64,000 bases of DNA, from the NCBI GenBank assembly GCA_024711325.1, contig JANJTC010000001.1, forward strand, positions 310,001 to 374,000, written 5' to 3'. Source of the DNA: Bacteriovoracaceae bacterium. GTDB lineage: Bacteria; Bdellovibrionota; Bacteriovoracia; Bacteriovoracales; Bacteriovoracaceae. The notes beneath the pieces were generated by a model that made no database searches, was not told the DNA's origin, and saw only the letters and a list, made by a program, of their open reading frames with translations. A program made the position numbers and the translations under genes. Shown here piece by piece: positions 1 through 8,976 of the stretch (the stretch's first letter is position 1; every line of letters starts with the position of its first letter).

Positions 1-151
1 AATCACCTTTGAAAGTGACCAAACAATGTTTACGAGAGAAGTCTTCATAGGGGACAACAAAGTCATTGTCACTTGAGCGACCAATTCCAATGCTGTCTTT
101 TTCCGTTTCAAAAGTCAGGACTTCATCTTTATATTTTATTTTGAGCTTCAT
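1..151 (-). CDS. FHA-domain protein, N-terminal part (runs off the window)
   Basis: Reading the minus strand from position 151 gives about 50 residues of a forkhead-associated (FHA) domain: the phosphopeptide-loop motif GIGRSS, then the SRKHC motif that normally contacts phosphothreonine. FHA domains bind phosphothreonine peptides and act as signalling adaptors. The rest of the gene lies beyond the left edge, so a membrane anchor or effector domain cannot be seen. An in-frame ATG at 169 would add six residues; neither start has a good Shine-Dalgarno. The bases around the 151 start (146-161) are identical to those around the start of the large pilin-like gene at 13447. Two complete FHA proteins lie further on in the window. 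Confidence 0.8.
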   Translation of the reverse strand, partial: MKLKIKYKDEVLTFETEKDSIGIGRSSDNDFVVPYEDFSRKHCLVTFKGD

Positions 152-205
152 ATACTTATTATGGCCCATTAAAAATAAATAAAAACTAAATATTTATTCA
201 GTCAG

Positions 206-565
206 CTAACCTAATAGTTTTCTTCTGGTCTCAGGGAAGCTATCTATCGACAACCGAATCAGGGTCAAAATGAAAGCACCCAAAAGAGAGGCACCCCAGC
301 TGGTTAGGTTAAATTCGTCTATCAGTCCGGTGGCCAGGTTGAGAATTAAGGCATTGAAAATAAAAGTAAAAATTCCAATTGTGGCCATATTCAACGGTAT
401 CCCCAGAATCAGCAAAATCGGCCGGATCAGAAAATTAATGAATCCAATCATCAGGCAGGAAATGATGGCGGGAGATGGATTTTCGATTTCAAACCCTGGT
501 AAAATTCGGGCCGTGGTAAGGATGGCCAGGGTAGAAAACAAGATGTTGACGAAAAAGATCAGCAT
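206..565 (-). CDS. Small 4-TM membrane protein, phage-holin superfamily IV type (PF04020-like)
   Basis: This is a 119-residue, very hydrophobic protein with four predicted membrane segments (roughly residues 4-22, 32-52, 58-80 and 90-108). The N-terminal membrane segment, an ARILPGF-like turn and the 'NFLIRPIL' stretch match the widespread 'phage holin family' (DUF360/PF04020) of chromosomal inner-membrane proteins. Despite the family name there is no lysis cassette or other phage gene nearby, so a prophage role is not supported. It follows nfu on the same strand with a gap of about 100 bases. Its molecular role is not known. Confidence 0.75.
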   Translation of the reverse strand: MLIFFVNILFSTLAILTTARILPGFEIENPSPAIISCLMIGFINFLIRPILLILGIPLNMATIGIFTFIFNALILNLATGLIDEFNLTSWGASLLGAFILTLIRLSIDSFPETRRKLLG

Positions 566-590
566 AACTTCCCCTTGGTTAAGGGAAGTT
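566..590 (-). promoter_or_regulatory. Hairpin touching the start codon of the holin-like gene
   Basis: An 8-bp perfect inverted repeat (566-573 with 583-590, loop of 9) ends directly against the ATG at 563-565. On the minus strand the SD-like AAGGGG lies at the loop/stem edge, so folding would partly hide it. There is no U-run, so a translational effect is likelier than termination. Inference from sequence only. Confidence 0.35.
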
Positions 591-668
591 TAGCCTATTT
601 TGAGGACATTTTCCTGAGAGGAATTTTAACTGTTTTAATCAGAAAGTGGGCAAAGGGTTAACCGAGAC

Positions 669-1223
669 TTAGACCTCAGGAGCGAGATAAACTTCAATTT
701 CTTGATTCACTTCATCTCTTAAAATTGAACGGATGGCCTCTAAGGTTCCGGCGGTAGAGCTTGGACATGTTCCACACGCACCCTGATATTTAATGATCAG
801 GACATTGTCTTTAAAATTCACAACGACCATATCCCCACCATCACCCTGAAGACCCGGGCGAATTCTCTTATCAAGGATCTCTTCAATATGTTTAAGTTCC
901 GGTGAAAGATTTGCTCGTCTCTCCGCTTCCGGATCATAAACCTTAAAGTCAGGATTATGATCATCAATAAAACTGTCTATGCAGGTTTGCACTGCCGGCT
1001 CTAAATTATCCCAGTCTTCAAAGCTGAACTTACTGATGGTGATAACATTCTGGAAGAAGTGTATCTGATCAACACCACGAAGATCAAACAAGGCCGCGGC
1101 CAGAGGAATATCTTTGCAGTCTTGAGGAGTCTTGAAAGAAACTTTCCCTTCTACTTTAACATCTTTTTCAAGGATGAACTTCAAAGCGTTAGGATTCGGG
1201 GTAGGTTGAATTGTTATTTCCAT
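669..1223 (-). CDS. nfuA: Nfu/NifU-type iron-sulfur carrier protein
   Basis: The protein has 184 residues and two domains. Residues 1-88 match the Nfu N-terminal domain (start ITIQPTPNPNALKF). Residues about 108-182 are the NifU C-terminal domain with GDGGDMVVV and the cluster-binding CxxC at Cys150 and Cys153 (GACGTCPSS). Such proteins carry a bridging 4Fe-4S cluster from the SUF scaffold to apoproteins in the cytoplasm. It is the last gene of the suf operon, 10 bases after sufS. The operon has no SufA-type carrier, so this protein probably does the delivery step. The function is secure; the exact clients are unknown. Confidence 0.92.
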   Translation of the reverse strand: MEITIQPTPNPNALKFILEKDVKVEGKVSFKTPQDCKDIPLAAALFDLRGVDQIHFFQNVITISKFSFEDWDNLEPAVQTCIDSFIDDHNPDFKVYDPEAERRANLSPELKHIEEILDKRIRPGLQGDGGDMVVVNFKDNVLIIKYQGACGTCPSSTAGTLEAIRSILRDEVNQEIEVYLAPEV

Positions 1224-1233
1224 AAATTACCTG

Positions 1234-2457
1234 TTATTCAAAAAATTTTTTAACTTTAACCAGAGCTTCGTAAAGTTGGTCAATGTCTTCTTGGTTATTA
1301 TAAATAGATAGCGAAGCACGGCAAGTGGCCGGGACACATAAAAATTTCATTAAAGGTTGAGCGCAGTGGTGCCCAGTTCGGATGGCAACTCCTTCCTTAT
1401 CCGTCAAAGAAGCTATGTCGTGAGGATGAATGCCTTTTAATCCAAATGAAACAACCGATGCTTTCTCTTTGGCCTCCCCATAAACAATCAAACCGGGGAT
1501 ACTCTTAAGCTTCTCGGTCGCATATTTTAGTAATTCTTCCTCGACTTCCTGGATATTATTTAATCCCACTTGATTGATGTAATCAATGGCCATACCAAGA
1601 CCTATAACGGCCGAAATGGAAGGAGTACCCGCTTCAAATTTATGGGGAAGGGTGTTGTAAGTTGTTTTATCAAACGTCACCACATCAATCATGTCTCCGC
1701 CACCTTGATAGGGAGGCATTTGATTAAGAAGATCTTCTTTGCCATATAAGACACCTACGCCAGTTGGGCCGAACATCTTATGTCCAGAGAAGGCGAAGAA
1801 GTCCACATCTAGTTCCTGAACATCGACTTTTTTATGAGCAATCGCCTGGGCCCCATCAATGAACACTTTTGCTCCAACTTTATGAGCGAGTGAGGTCATT
1901 TCTTTAACCGGATTGATTGTTCCAAGTGCATTGGAAACATAAACAAATGAGACGAATTTTACTTCAGGGGTGAGCAGCTTTTTGTATTCATCCAGAAGAA
2001 TCTCGCCTTGAGGGTTAATCGGAATAACCCTGATGATAAGACCTTTTTCTTCTGCCACTAGCTGCCAGGGAACAATATTTGAATGATGCTCCATTTGCGA
2101 GAGCAGGATGACGTCACCCTTTTTTAAAAAATTTCTTACATAACTTTGGGCCACAAGATTAACTGATTCAGTGGTCCCCTTTGTGAATATAATTTGTTTT
2201 CTGTCCGGAGAGTTGATGAGAGTTGCCACCTTATCTCTGGTCATCTCGAATTTATTGGTTGCATTCTCTGATAACCAGTAAAGTCCTCGATGCACGTTGG
2301 AAGTTTCAAGACGGTAATACTTATCTAGTTCATCAATTACTACTTTAGGTTTTAATGTTGTGGCAGCACTGTCCAGATAGGCGAGACGTTTTCCATTGAT
2401 AACCTGGTCAATGACCGGAAAATCTTTACGGTAAGGATTGTTCTTGAGAACACTCAT
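1234..2457 (-). CDS. sufS: Cysteine desulfurase SufS
   Basis: A 407-residue fold-type I PLP enzyme that takes sulfur from cysteine and passes it on as persulfide for cluster assembly. The PLP lysine is Lys227 in FSGHKMFGPTGVG, and the catalytic cysteine is about residue 365 in RTGHHCAQP, the SufS/CsdA (group II) signature. QMEHHSNIVPW is also typical. Its ATG overlaps the sufD stop codon (ATGA), so translation is probably coupled. Group II desulfurases need a SufE or SufU partner; none is recognisable in the operon itself, although the protein at 31496 may have a related fold. Confidence 0.97.
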   Translation of the reverse strand: MSVLKNNPYRKDFPVIDQVINGKRLAYLDSAATTLKPKVVIDELDKYYRLETSNVHRGLYWLSENATNKFEMTRDKVATLINSPDRKQIIFTKGTTESVNLVAQSYVRNFLKKGDVILLSQMEHHSNIVPWQLVAEEKGLIIRVIPINPQGEILLDEYKKLLTPEVKFVSFVYVSNALGTINPVKEMTSLAHKVGAKVFIDGAQAIAHKKVDVQELDVDFFAFSGHKMFGPTGVGVLYGKEDLLNQMPPYQGGGDMIDVVTFDKTTYNTLPHKFEAGTPSISAVIGLGMAIDYINQVGLNNIQEVEEELLKYATEKLKSIPGLIVYGEAKEKASVVSFGLKGIHPHDIASLTDKEGVAIRTGHHCAQPLMKFLCVPATCRASLSIYNNQEDIDQLYEALVKVKKFFE

Positions 2458-3689
2458 GACATCCTCCCAATTTCAAATTTTGAACTTAAGTGATCCATCA
2501 CCATGCCACTCACAAAGGAGCGTGCGTCTTTGTTAGAAATCTTCTGAACTATCTCAAGACCAAAGCCATGGGCGAGAATAGTCCTCGCCTTATCAGCGGG
2601 AATACCTCTGGCCTGGAAATAAAAGACTTCATCATCAGAGAGCTGACCTGTGGTTGATCCATGCGAACATTTTACGTCATCTGCGAAAATTTCAAGCTGA
2701 GGTTGCGAATGAACCTGTGCCTTTTTTGAAAGGAGTAAATTTTTATTAAGCTGACTGGAGGCCACTCTTTGGGCCTTGGGGAAAATATGAATGAGTCCTG
2801 TAAAGACACCTTTTGAATTTCCATCCAGAATACCCTTGGCAATCTGGTCGGAAGTCGTATCGGCAGCTTTATGGTTAATAACAGTATTGATATCACTGTG
2901 TTCATTACCGTGAGTCAAAAATAATGAATAAGATTCTCCACGTGCTCCGGGAGCATTCAAATTTAAGGTCAGATTCTTACGATTGAGTTTACCTGTGACA
3001 TGAAGAATGAGACTTCTGACAGTGGCGTCTTTGGCGACTTCGGCAAAGACCGATCCGTGGTTTAAACCTTGATCACTTTCCTGATCCAGATGAATGTGCT
3101 CAATTTGAGCCCCTTCCTCTGCTACGATATAAGTTTCATTGATCAATGCGTGAGAAACATCGCCACCAGCGGTTTCTTCCAAAATGGTGAATTTGGAGAA
3201 AGGTTTAGCTATTATCAAATGAGTGGGTGCTATGACCTTATTCGTTGTCAGGATATTTAAAATCCGAATGGGTCTGGTGATTTCCCTGTTCTTTTCAATC
3301 TGAAGAAATACCCCTTCATTTATTAAACTATGGTGAAGATGAGAAAGGGCATTGGCCTGGGTTAATTTGTCTTTAATCTCTTCAAAGTGATCTTTAATCA
3401 TCCCTAACTCAACACCAGCAGGAAGAGTGTCAGAGTGATCTAATTGTCCATCGATAAATGTAATGGTTGGGAACTCTGTTTTCTGAAAAATCGGGCCTGT
3501 GACTTTTTCTTCTTGAGATAAAGAGTCAAAAAAAGTTTCAAGGGGAGTGAATTTATACCCATCAATAACCGGAGAGGTTAAACCTTTGTCTTTGAAATGA
3601 TTGATGTGATCTTCCCTGAAGCCTTTAATGGGTCCGGTACTCTCATTTAAATTTTTTGCCGCCAGAGCGGTTAATTTATCTATATTCAT
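2454..3689 (-). CDS. sufD: Fe-S cluster assembly protein SufD
   Basis: A 411-residue member of the SufB/SufD family. The C-terminal half has the beta-helix core and the end motif seen in SufD: KCSHGSTTG, then FYFQARGIPADKARTILAHGF (split here only in description). The corresponding SufB residues are partly replaced, as expected for the non-catalytic partner. SufD joins SufB and SufC in the SufBC2D scaffold and is needed for iron entry. It lies three bases after sufC and overlaps sufS by four bases. The N-terminal 100 residues are divergent but in frame and well supported. Confidence 0.93.
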   Translation of the reverse strand: MNIDKLTALAAKNLNESTGPIKGFREDHINHFKDKGLTSPVIDGYKFTPLETFFDSLSQEEKVTGPIFQKTEFPTITFIDGQLDHSDTLPAGVELGMIKDHFEEIKDKLTQANALSHLHHSLINEGVFLQIEKNREITRPIRILNILTTNKVIAPTHLIIAKPFSKFTILEETAGGDVSHALINETYIVAEEGAQIEHIHLDQESDQGLNHGSVFAEVAKDATVRSLILHVTGKLNRKNLTLNLNAPGARGESYSLFLTHGNEHSDINTVINHKAADTTSDQIAKGILDGNSKGVFTGLIHIFPKAQRVASSQLNKNLLLSKKAQVHSQPQLEIFADDVKCSHGSTTGQLSDDEVFYFQARGIPADKARTILAHGFGLEIVQKISNKDARSFVSGMVMDHLSSKFEIGRMS

Positions 3690-3692
3690 TGT

Positions 3693-4448
3693 TTAACCTT
3701 TAATCAGCCAGTCATAGCCCTTTTCTTCCAGTTCAAGTGCCAAAGACTTATCTCCTGACTTAATGATCTGGCCTTTATACAAGACGTGGACAAAATCCGG
3801 CACGACATAATCAAGCAGGCGTTGATAGTGAGTCACAAGTATGGTGGCATTAAAACGGCTTTTAAGCGCATTAACTCCGCCTGAAACTATCTTTAGAGCA
3901 TCGATGTCCAGTCCTGAATCAGTTTCATCCAAAAGTGACAATCGAGGATTTAAGATGGCCATCTGAAGAATTTCATTCTTCTTCTTCTCACCGCCCGAGA
4001 AGCCTTCATTTACTGAACGATCGAGAAAGGACTCATTCATCTCAAGTATTTTTAGTTTTCCACGTAGATGCTTAAGAAAGGCCTCATCGTCCATCTTATC
4101 CAGACCCTGGTGTTCACAGATTTGGTTAAAAGACTCTTTTAAAAAAGTAAAATTCGAAACACCCGGTACTTCAATGGGGTACTGAAAACCCAGGAATATG
4201 CCTTCTTTGGCCCTGTCAGCTGGATCCAGCTCGAGCAGGTTTTTCATCTTCCCGTTGATTTCATAATTAATTTCACCACCAGTCACTTCATATGCCGGAT
4301 GACCAGCAATAATCTTGGACAAGGTTGATTTGCCCGAACCGTTTGGCCCCATGATGGCATGAACTTCGCCTTTTTTAACCACGAGGTTTATCCCTTTAAG
4401 GATTTCGTTGCCATCTACTTTTGCTGAGAGATTTTTAATTTCAATCAT
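3693..4448 (-). CDS. sufC: SufC, ABC-type ATPase of the SufBCD scaffold
   Basis: A 251-residue soluble ABC ATPase. Walker A is GPNGSGKST at residues 34-42, the signature is FSGGEKKK at 150-157, Walker B is LSLLDETDSGLD at 170-181, and the H-loop is in VTHYQRLL. The KKK after SGGE and the DETDSGLD Walker B separate SufC from transport ATPases. ATP binding by SufC opens the SufB-SufD heterodimer for cluster building. It lies four bases after sufB and three bases before sufD. Confidence 0.97.
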   Translation of the reverse strand: MIEIKNLSAKVDGNEILKGINLVVKKGEVHAIMGPNGSGKSTLSKIIAGHPAYEVTGGEINYEINGKMKNLLELDPADRAKEGIFLGFQYPIEVPGVSNFTFLKESFNQICEHQGLDKMDDEAFLKHLRGKLKILEMNESFLDRSVNEGFSGGEKKKNEILQMAILNPRLSLLDETDSGLDIDALKIVSGGVNALKSRFNATILVTHYQRLLDYVVPDFVHVLYKGQIIKSGDKSLALELEEKGYDWLIKG

Positions 4449-4452
4449 GTTT

Positions 4453-5886
4453 TTACCCTACACTATTTTCTAATTTCATTTCAATTAACTTAACTGCTTC
4501 CACTGAGAACTCGAGAGGAAGAGTTTTGAAGACATCTTTACAAAAACCATTAACGATTAAAGAAACTGCTTTCTCGGCCGTGAACCCCCGAGATTGTAAG
4601 TAGAAAATTTGATCAGCACTTATTTTTGAAGTGGTGGCCTCATGTTCCACTATGGCAGTATTGTTTTTCACATCGATATACGGGAAAGTATTGGCCGCGC
4701 ATTGATCACCAATTAACATGGAATCACACTGGGAATAGTTCCTGGCACCAGTCGCACTTGGCATGATCTTTACCAGACCACGGTAAACGTTCTGGGATCT
4801 TTCTGCTGAAATTCCCTTTGAAACAATAGTCGATTTGGTGTTCTTACCAATATGAACCATTTTTGTCCCGGTATCCGCTTGCATAAAGTGATTTGTCAGG
4901 GCCACCGAGTAAAAAGAGCCTTGAGAATTATCTCCGAGCAAAATACAAGAAGGATATTTCCAGGTAATCGCAGAACCGGCCTCTACTTGAGTCCAGGAAA
5001 TCTTTGAATTCTTCCCTCGGCATTGGCCACGTTTAGTTACAAAATTGTAAATCCCACCTTTGCCTTCTTTGTCTCCGGCATACCAGTTCTGTACGGTTGA
5101 ATATTTAATTTCAGCATTATCCAATGTGACAAGTTCCACAATGGCCGCGTGAAGCTGATTCTCATCCCGTTGAGGGGCAGTACAGCCTTCAAGGTAATTC
5201 ACATAACTGCCTTCATCGGCAATGATTAGGGTTCTTTCAAACTGACCTGATTCTTTGGCATTTATTCTGAAGTAAGTTGATAAATCTAACGGGCATTTAA
5301 CTCCCTTAGGGATGTAAACAAAGGAGCCGTCAGAAAACACGGCCGAATTTAAGGCAGCATAGAAGTTATCTGAATAAGGAACGACTGTTCCGAAATATTT
5401 TTTTACCAGGTCAGGATATTTTTCAATAGCTTCACTGATAGAACAGAAAATGACTCCAACTTTTTCAAGCTCTTCCTGATGGGTTGTACCAACCGAAACA
5501 GAATCAAAGACAGCGTCCACGGCCACACCCATAAGACGTTTTTGTTCCGTTAATGGAATGCCTAATTTTTCGAAAGTATCCAAAAGTTCTGAGTCCACAT
5601 CATCTAGTGACTTATAGACATCTTTTTTGGTTTTAGGTTTTGAGTAGTAATAAAGATCCTGGAAATCAACCGGCGGGATTTTACAATACTGCCATTCCGG
5701 ATGTTCTAAAGTTAACCAGTGACGATAAGCTTTTAAACGATACTCAAGCAACCATTCAGGCTCATTCTTCCTTTGAGAAATCAGTCTTACGATCTCTTCA
5801 GAAAGCCCTTTGGGAAACTCTTCGGTCTCAATGTCTGTGACAAATCCATACTTGTAGTTGTCCTGTAATTTATCTTCAATCTTCAT
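4453..5886 (-). CDS. sufB: SufB, Fe-S cluster scaffold
   Basis: A 477-residue SufB of normal length. Conserved blocks include [42 protein letters not shown] and, near the end, [22 protein letters not shown]. These carry the sulfur-tunnel cysteine and the cluster-ligand region. SufB receives persulfide sulfur and holds the nascent cluster. Its start overlaps the stop codon of the upstream rrf2-type regulator by four bases, so the regulator and the machinery are made from one message. Confidence 0.97.
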   Translation of the reverse strand: MKIEDKLQDNYKYGFVTDIETEEFPKGLSEEIVRLISQRKNEPEWLLEYRLKAYRHWLTLEHPEWQYCKIPPVDFQDLYYYSKPKTKKDVYKSLDDVDSELLDTFEKLGIPLTEQKRLMGVAVDAVFDSVSVGTTHQEELEKVGVIFCSISEAIEKYPDLVKKYFGTVVPYSDNFYAALNSAVFSDGSFVYIPKGVKCPLDLSTYFRINAKESGQFERTLIIADEGSYVNYLEGCTAPQRDENQLHAAIVELVTLDNAEIKYSTVQNWYAGDKEGKGGIYNFVTKRGQCRGKNSKISWTQVEAGSAITWKYPSCILLGDNSQGSFYSVALTNHFMQADTGTKMVHIGKNTKSTIVSKGISAERSQNVYRGLVKIMPSATGARNYSQCDSMLIGDQCAANTFPYIDVKNNTAIVEHEATTSKISADQIFYLQSRGFTAEKAVSLIVNGFCKDVFKTLPLEFSVEAVKLIEMKLENSVG

Positions 5887-6356
5887 ATATTCACCTTGCT
5901 CACAATTGGGCAGTCATCGACTTTTTTTTCAGGAAGTTTCTTGAGGGCCAGAAGATTATCTTCTGCCAGAAGTTCGTTTAAGGAGAGTGCATTAAAAATA
6001 TTAATGAGGTAGTCATTAAGTCGCCTGATCGGCTGAGTGATGTTGCAAGAATGGAGTAATTCACAAGGACCTTCGTGGCAATCCATCATGAAACTCTTGC
6101 CCTCGATTAATTCCACTAACTGCATATAGCTTACTTGGGAGAGATCCCCAGCTATGGTATAGCCACCTTTTACACCTTTTTGGGAATGAAGAATGCCGGC
6201 CGAGTTCATCAACTGCATAACTTTTGCCGTTGTATCAAAAGGTGTATCGAAAGTGTCGCAAACTTCACGAGCAGTGGTGAGCTCACTAACATCTTTATCT
6301 TTCATGAGTTTTAGCACCATAAGTGCATACTCAGTCTTTCTATTAATTTTAATCAT
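5883..6356 (-). CDS. Rrf2/IscR-family regulator of the suf operon
   Basis: A 157-residue Rrf2-family protein: a winged helix in residues 1-75 (ALMVLKLM..., [10 protein letters not shown] wing) followed by a dimer helix. Three cysteines, Cys93, Cys98 and Cys104 ([13 protein letters not shown]), sit where IscR-type members bind an Fe-S cluster. The likely role is to sense cluster status and repress or activate the suf genes. It is the first gene of the operon, and its ATG overlaps sufB translationally. Repeated sites in the upstream gap (6375-6439) are candidate operators. Whether it is closer to SufR or IscR cannot be settled by eye. Confidence 0.9.
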   Translation of the reverse strand: MIKINRKTEYALMVLKLMKDKDVSELTTAREVCDTFDTPFDTTAKVMQLMNSAGILHSQKGVKGGYTIAGDLSQVSYMQLVELIEGKSFMMDCHEGPCELLHSCNITQPIRRLNDYLINIFNALSLNELLAEDNLLALKKLPEKKVDDCPIVSKVNI

Positions 6357-6374
6357 AGAAATACGTCTTTTTTT

Positions 6375-6439
6375 AGCTTATTTAGGTCTATAATTGATCT
6401 TAGCTTAAATAGGGCGAAATAGCACCTATTTCTTTAGGT
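6375..6439 (-). promoter_or_regulatory. Candidate operator region of the suf operon
   Basis: The 145-base gap upstream of the Rrf2 gene holds two near-identical direct repeats, AGCTTATTTAGG (6375-6386) and AGCTTAAATAGG (6402-6413), 27 bases apart (start to start), plus an inverted repeat ACCTA-N6-TAGGT (6424-6439). Repeated CCTA/TAGG boxes next to an Rrf2 gene suggest the operator it binds. The same gap must also serve the divergent gene at 6502. No strong -35/-10 pair stood out. Confidence 0.4.
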
Positions 6440-6501
6440 AATTGGGACTTCTTGAATTTATTAGGCTTTAGAAGGGAATCTGATAACCGATATGAATACT
6501 A

Positions 6502-6870
6502 ATGATGAAAAAATACGTGCTTATTTTGCTTTTTATAACTCCGTTGGGCCGGTCTGATGATGGGCCTAAGTCGCTGGCCGGGTTTGATCCTAAAGTAGAC
6601 ATTATTGCAGATAACTATGAGGCCGGCCCCTTTCTGATTTATGACTGTAAAGAAAAACACTGGGTCTGTGTGACCGGGCCTTATTTTAAAGAATGTGAAG
6701 AAAAGCGCCTGGCAGAAGCAGGTCTGACTGGGACTCATCACTCATGTGCAGCAGTGGGAGAGTTTCCTACGAAGAAATCCTGCTTTCAAAGGCTGTTGTT
6801 TATGACAACTCATCAGCACGGCTCAAGGTTTTGCATTAAAGATGAATGGAAGGGCAAGGCAGTTAATTAG
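6502..6870 (+). CDS. Small secreted cysteine-rich protein, unknown function
   Basis: A 122-residue protein starting MMKKYVLILLFITPLG, a short signal peptide with likely cleavage near residue 18. The mature part has seven cysteines, which suggests disulfides in the periplasm or outside, and an ACT-like family was not recognised. The two consecutive ATG codons lack an obvious Shine-Dalgarno. It diverges from the suf operon and runs towards the FHA gene at 6873, ending only two bases from it. No function can be assigned. Confidence 0.6.
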   Translation: MMKKYVLILLFITPLGRSDDGPKSLAGFDPKVDIIADNYEAGPFLIYDCKEKHWVCVTGPYFKECEEKRLAEAGLTGTHHSCAAVGEFPTKKSCFQRLLFMTTHQHGSRFCIKDEWKGKAVN

Positions 6871-6872
6871 AC

Positions 6873-7427
6873 TTACTCATACATTTCTTCTGGAGTCAGG
6901 GGCATATCTTGATTTTTTATATCCTGGTAGTAGAGATATCCCGCGATTGCTAAAACCATAATGGTGGCAACCAAAAGTAAAACATTCTTTTTAGAAGAAG
7001 ATGCGGGCGCGCCTTTTTTCAGCTGCTCATGTTTACCAGTTTTAGAAGCGGGTCTTTTTAAGTTTGGATTAGTTTTATGGAGAGGGTTTTGTAGATTTTT
7101 AGTTTGTTGTTCAATTTTATAATTCAAGTTTTCTTCCTGTTCAATTCTTAAACTTTGAACAGCACCAAAAGAAAGATTTAAATATTCTGGAACGGGCGTA
7201 GGGGTGCTGGGCGCAATTCTTTTATCATCAATAAAAACCCCATTCGCACTCTCCAGATCAGTGATGAAAAACTGACCGTTTTTATTTTCTATCAGGCAAT
7301 GTTTACGTGACATTCCTTCATGAGGAATCACCACATCTGCCTGAGTGGACCTACCTATCACAAAACTTGGCTTGGAGATTTCAAATACTAACTCTTCACC
7401 ATCTATCAACTTACAAATCAGCCGCAT
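6873..7427 (-). CDS. FHA-domain protein with C-terminal membrane anchor
   Basis: A 184-residue protein. Residues 1-85 are an FHA domain with GRS at 25-27, SRKH at 40-43 and the LESANG turn at 58-63, all the phosphothreonine-binding positions. A charged, low-complexity linker (about 95-145) follows, then one membrane helix (about 149-166) and a short acidic tail, so the FHA domain should face the cytoplasm. It lies downstream of the pilin-like operon. A second FHA protein with the same layout sits at the other end of that operon (13702). No Ser/Thr kinase gene is seen in the window. Confidence 0.88.
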   Translation of the reverse strand: MRLICKLIDGEELVFEISKPSFVIGRSTQADVVIPHEGMSRKHCLIENKNGQFFITDLESANGVFIDDKRIAPSTPTPVPEYLNLSFGAVQSLRIEQEENLNYKIEQQTKNLQNPLHKTNPNLKRPASKTGKHEQLKKGAPASSSKKNVLLLVATIMVLAIAGYLYYQDIKNQDMPLTPEEMYE

Positions 7428-7439
7428 AATTTCAAGAAA

Positions 7440-7463
7440 GGGGTCTGGTAGAGACCAGACCCC
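7440..7463 (-). repeat. Perfect 9-bp hairpin between the pilin operon and an FHA gene
   Basis: GGGGTCTGG (7440-7448) pairs perfectly with CCAGACCCC (7455-7463) around a 6-base loop. On the minus strand it lies after the EF-hand-like gene (ends 7472) and 12 bases before the FHA start codon, where a Shine-Dalgarno would be expected. The bases after it (CTTTCTTG) are only a weak U-run. It may be an attenuator, a weak terminator or a REP-like palindrome. No second copy was seen in the window. Confidence 0.55.
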
Positions 7464-7471
7464 TGGTTACC

Positions 7472-8953
7472 TTATTCTAGTGGGGATAGCCAGATATCTA
7501 AGACTTCTCCCTGTTTAACTTTTCCATCTCTAACAAACGTAAACTGACTTCTTTCACGAGCACGGGCCCGATCACCAAACTTAGTTACATCACGACTAGT
7601 ATACTTAAGAGATATGGCCGTGACACCTTTAGATTTTAAAGTAGATAGCTCTGAGGATTCAGATACGCCATCTCCGTTTGCATCATTCCAAAGTCTAAGT
7701 TCTTTAAAAATAGCATCCTTCGAATCAATCACATTGTCACCATTCTTATCATGAATTTTAAGGCTCAGAAACCCGTTTTCATGATCAGCATTTTTCCCGA
7801 AGAGTTGAGCATCAGATGTGATGGATTCTTCTCCCTTCAGGTGGGCAAGGAAGTATCCAGGGGCCTTCTCTTCAGGCCAGTTCACACGAGTGCCTTCTTT
7901 TACACCGTAAAGTGAGAAAAGGGAGACTCCTGAAAACTGAGGAAGTTTTTGATCAAAGAACAACATAAGAGGGGAGTAGTAACCACCACAGAACCCTTCC
8001 ATCCCGGGGAATTTAACCTGGGCCGTGAAAGTCTGATAGGCCGTGGCCTCATCAAAGGATTCAAGCTCTCTTTGCGCCGCTAAGACTCGGGTCGAACCAT
8101 TATTGCCGGGCTGAGTGAAACTGATACTGTGGCGAGGTGGCCGGTCAATTAGGATTTTACCATGTTTAATTGCATTGTTACCAATAATAGCATTCATTGG
8201 ATCTTTGTATCGGATCTTAATGTTATTGGTGTGGGCCTCAACTTCAACATTAGTCAGTTCTTTTCCTTCCTTGTAGACCTTAACTAAGTGACTCAGGTCA
8301 GGTAAGCGGGAAGGGTAGTAGCAGCTTACGGCCGAACTGGTCAGTGATCCATGTTTGTTATATTGGGTGAATTTATACAAACAAGTTATCTGACTATCTA
8401 CCTCTTCATCCGGTGTACCTACAAGAGTAGCGTAAAGTGGAACTCCACCATACTTGGCAAACTGTGCTCCGAGATAAGGATTTCCCTGAGGGTTTGTTTT
8501 TTCCAACCAGCCAGCTAACTTATAATCATAATTAGCTTTCTTCCAAGGGACAAAACAAGTCATGTCTTTATAACCAGACTTGGACATGTCCTGACCTTCT
8601 TTAAACATACAATCAGTACGAACACCGGCCGAGCCCCAAGTCATCCGTGCCGGAAAGACTACTTTGAGTTCGTCTTTCTTTGTCGGGGTTTTTGGATCTG
8701 CCATGTTAAGAGTCATGGTGATGTCTTGTGAAGGGTTCATCTGTCGGTCATAGGAGAATGCCCGTAGGTTGGTCCCAAAACAGTAGGGCTTCACATTTAG
8801 CTCAAAACTACAGGCACCACTGCCGCAGTTATTCTTTCTGCTTTGCCCGATAGGTGGAATCCCACCTCCGGAAGCTCCAAAAGGTGCAACGCTAAACTGA
8901 GCGAATGCATCCAAATTCAAAAACAGAGAGAGAGATAAGACTAAAATCTTCAT
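7472..8953 (-). CDS. Secreted protein with EF-hand-like calcium loops
   Basis: A 493-residue protein with a clear signal peptide (MKILVLSLSLFLNLDAFAQ). Residues about 385-440 hold two calcium-loop-like stretches, DKNGDNVIDSKD and DANGDGVSESSEL, of the EF-hand/dockerin type seen in exported proteins. The rest is beta-rich and not recognised; several cysteines suggest disulfides. It starts 23 bases after the PilW-like gene and preceded by AGAGG, so it is the last member of the pilin-like operon. By position it may be a pilus-associated, calcium-stabilised surface protein; that is inference. Confidence 0.7.
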   Translation of the reverse strand: MKILVLSLSLFLNLDAFAQFSVAPFGASGGGIPPIGQSRKNNCGSGACSFELNVKPYCFGTNLRAFSYDRQMNPSQDITMTLNMADPKTPTKKDELKVVFPARMTWGSAGVRTDCMFKEGQDMSKSGYKDMTCFVPWKKANYDYKLAGWLEKTNPQGNPYLGAQFAKYGGVPLYATLVGTPDEEVDSQITCLYKFTQYNKHGSLTSSAVSCYYPSRLPDLSHLVKVYKEGKELTNVEVEAHTNNIKIRYKDPMNAIIGNNAIKHGKILIDRPPRHSISFTQPGNNGSTRVLAAQRELESFDEATAYQTFTAQVKFPGMEGFCGGYYSPLMLFFDQKLPQFSGVSLFSLYGVKEGTRVNWPEEKAPGYFLAHLKGEESITSDAQLFGKNADHENGFLSLKIHDKNGDNVIDSKDAIFKELRLWNDANGDGVSESSELSTLKSKGVTAISLKYTSRDVTKFGDRARARERSQFTFVRDGKVKQGEVLDIWLSPLE

Positions 8954-8976
8954 ACGTACCTCTTTTTAGAAGAAAG

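Noticed and set aside
206-565. 'Phage holin' family protein as a sign of a prophage
   Set aside because: No other phage gene, integrase or att site is near; the family is widespread on bacterial chromosomes.
6389-6394. TATAAT as promoter of the 6502 gene
   Set aside because: No suitable -35 and over 100 bases to the start; may be part of the suf control region instead.
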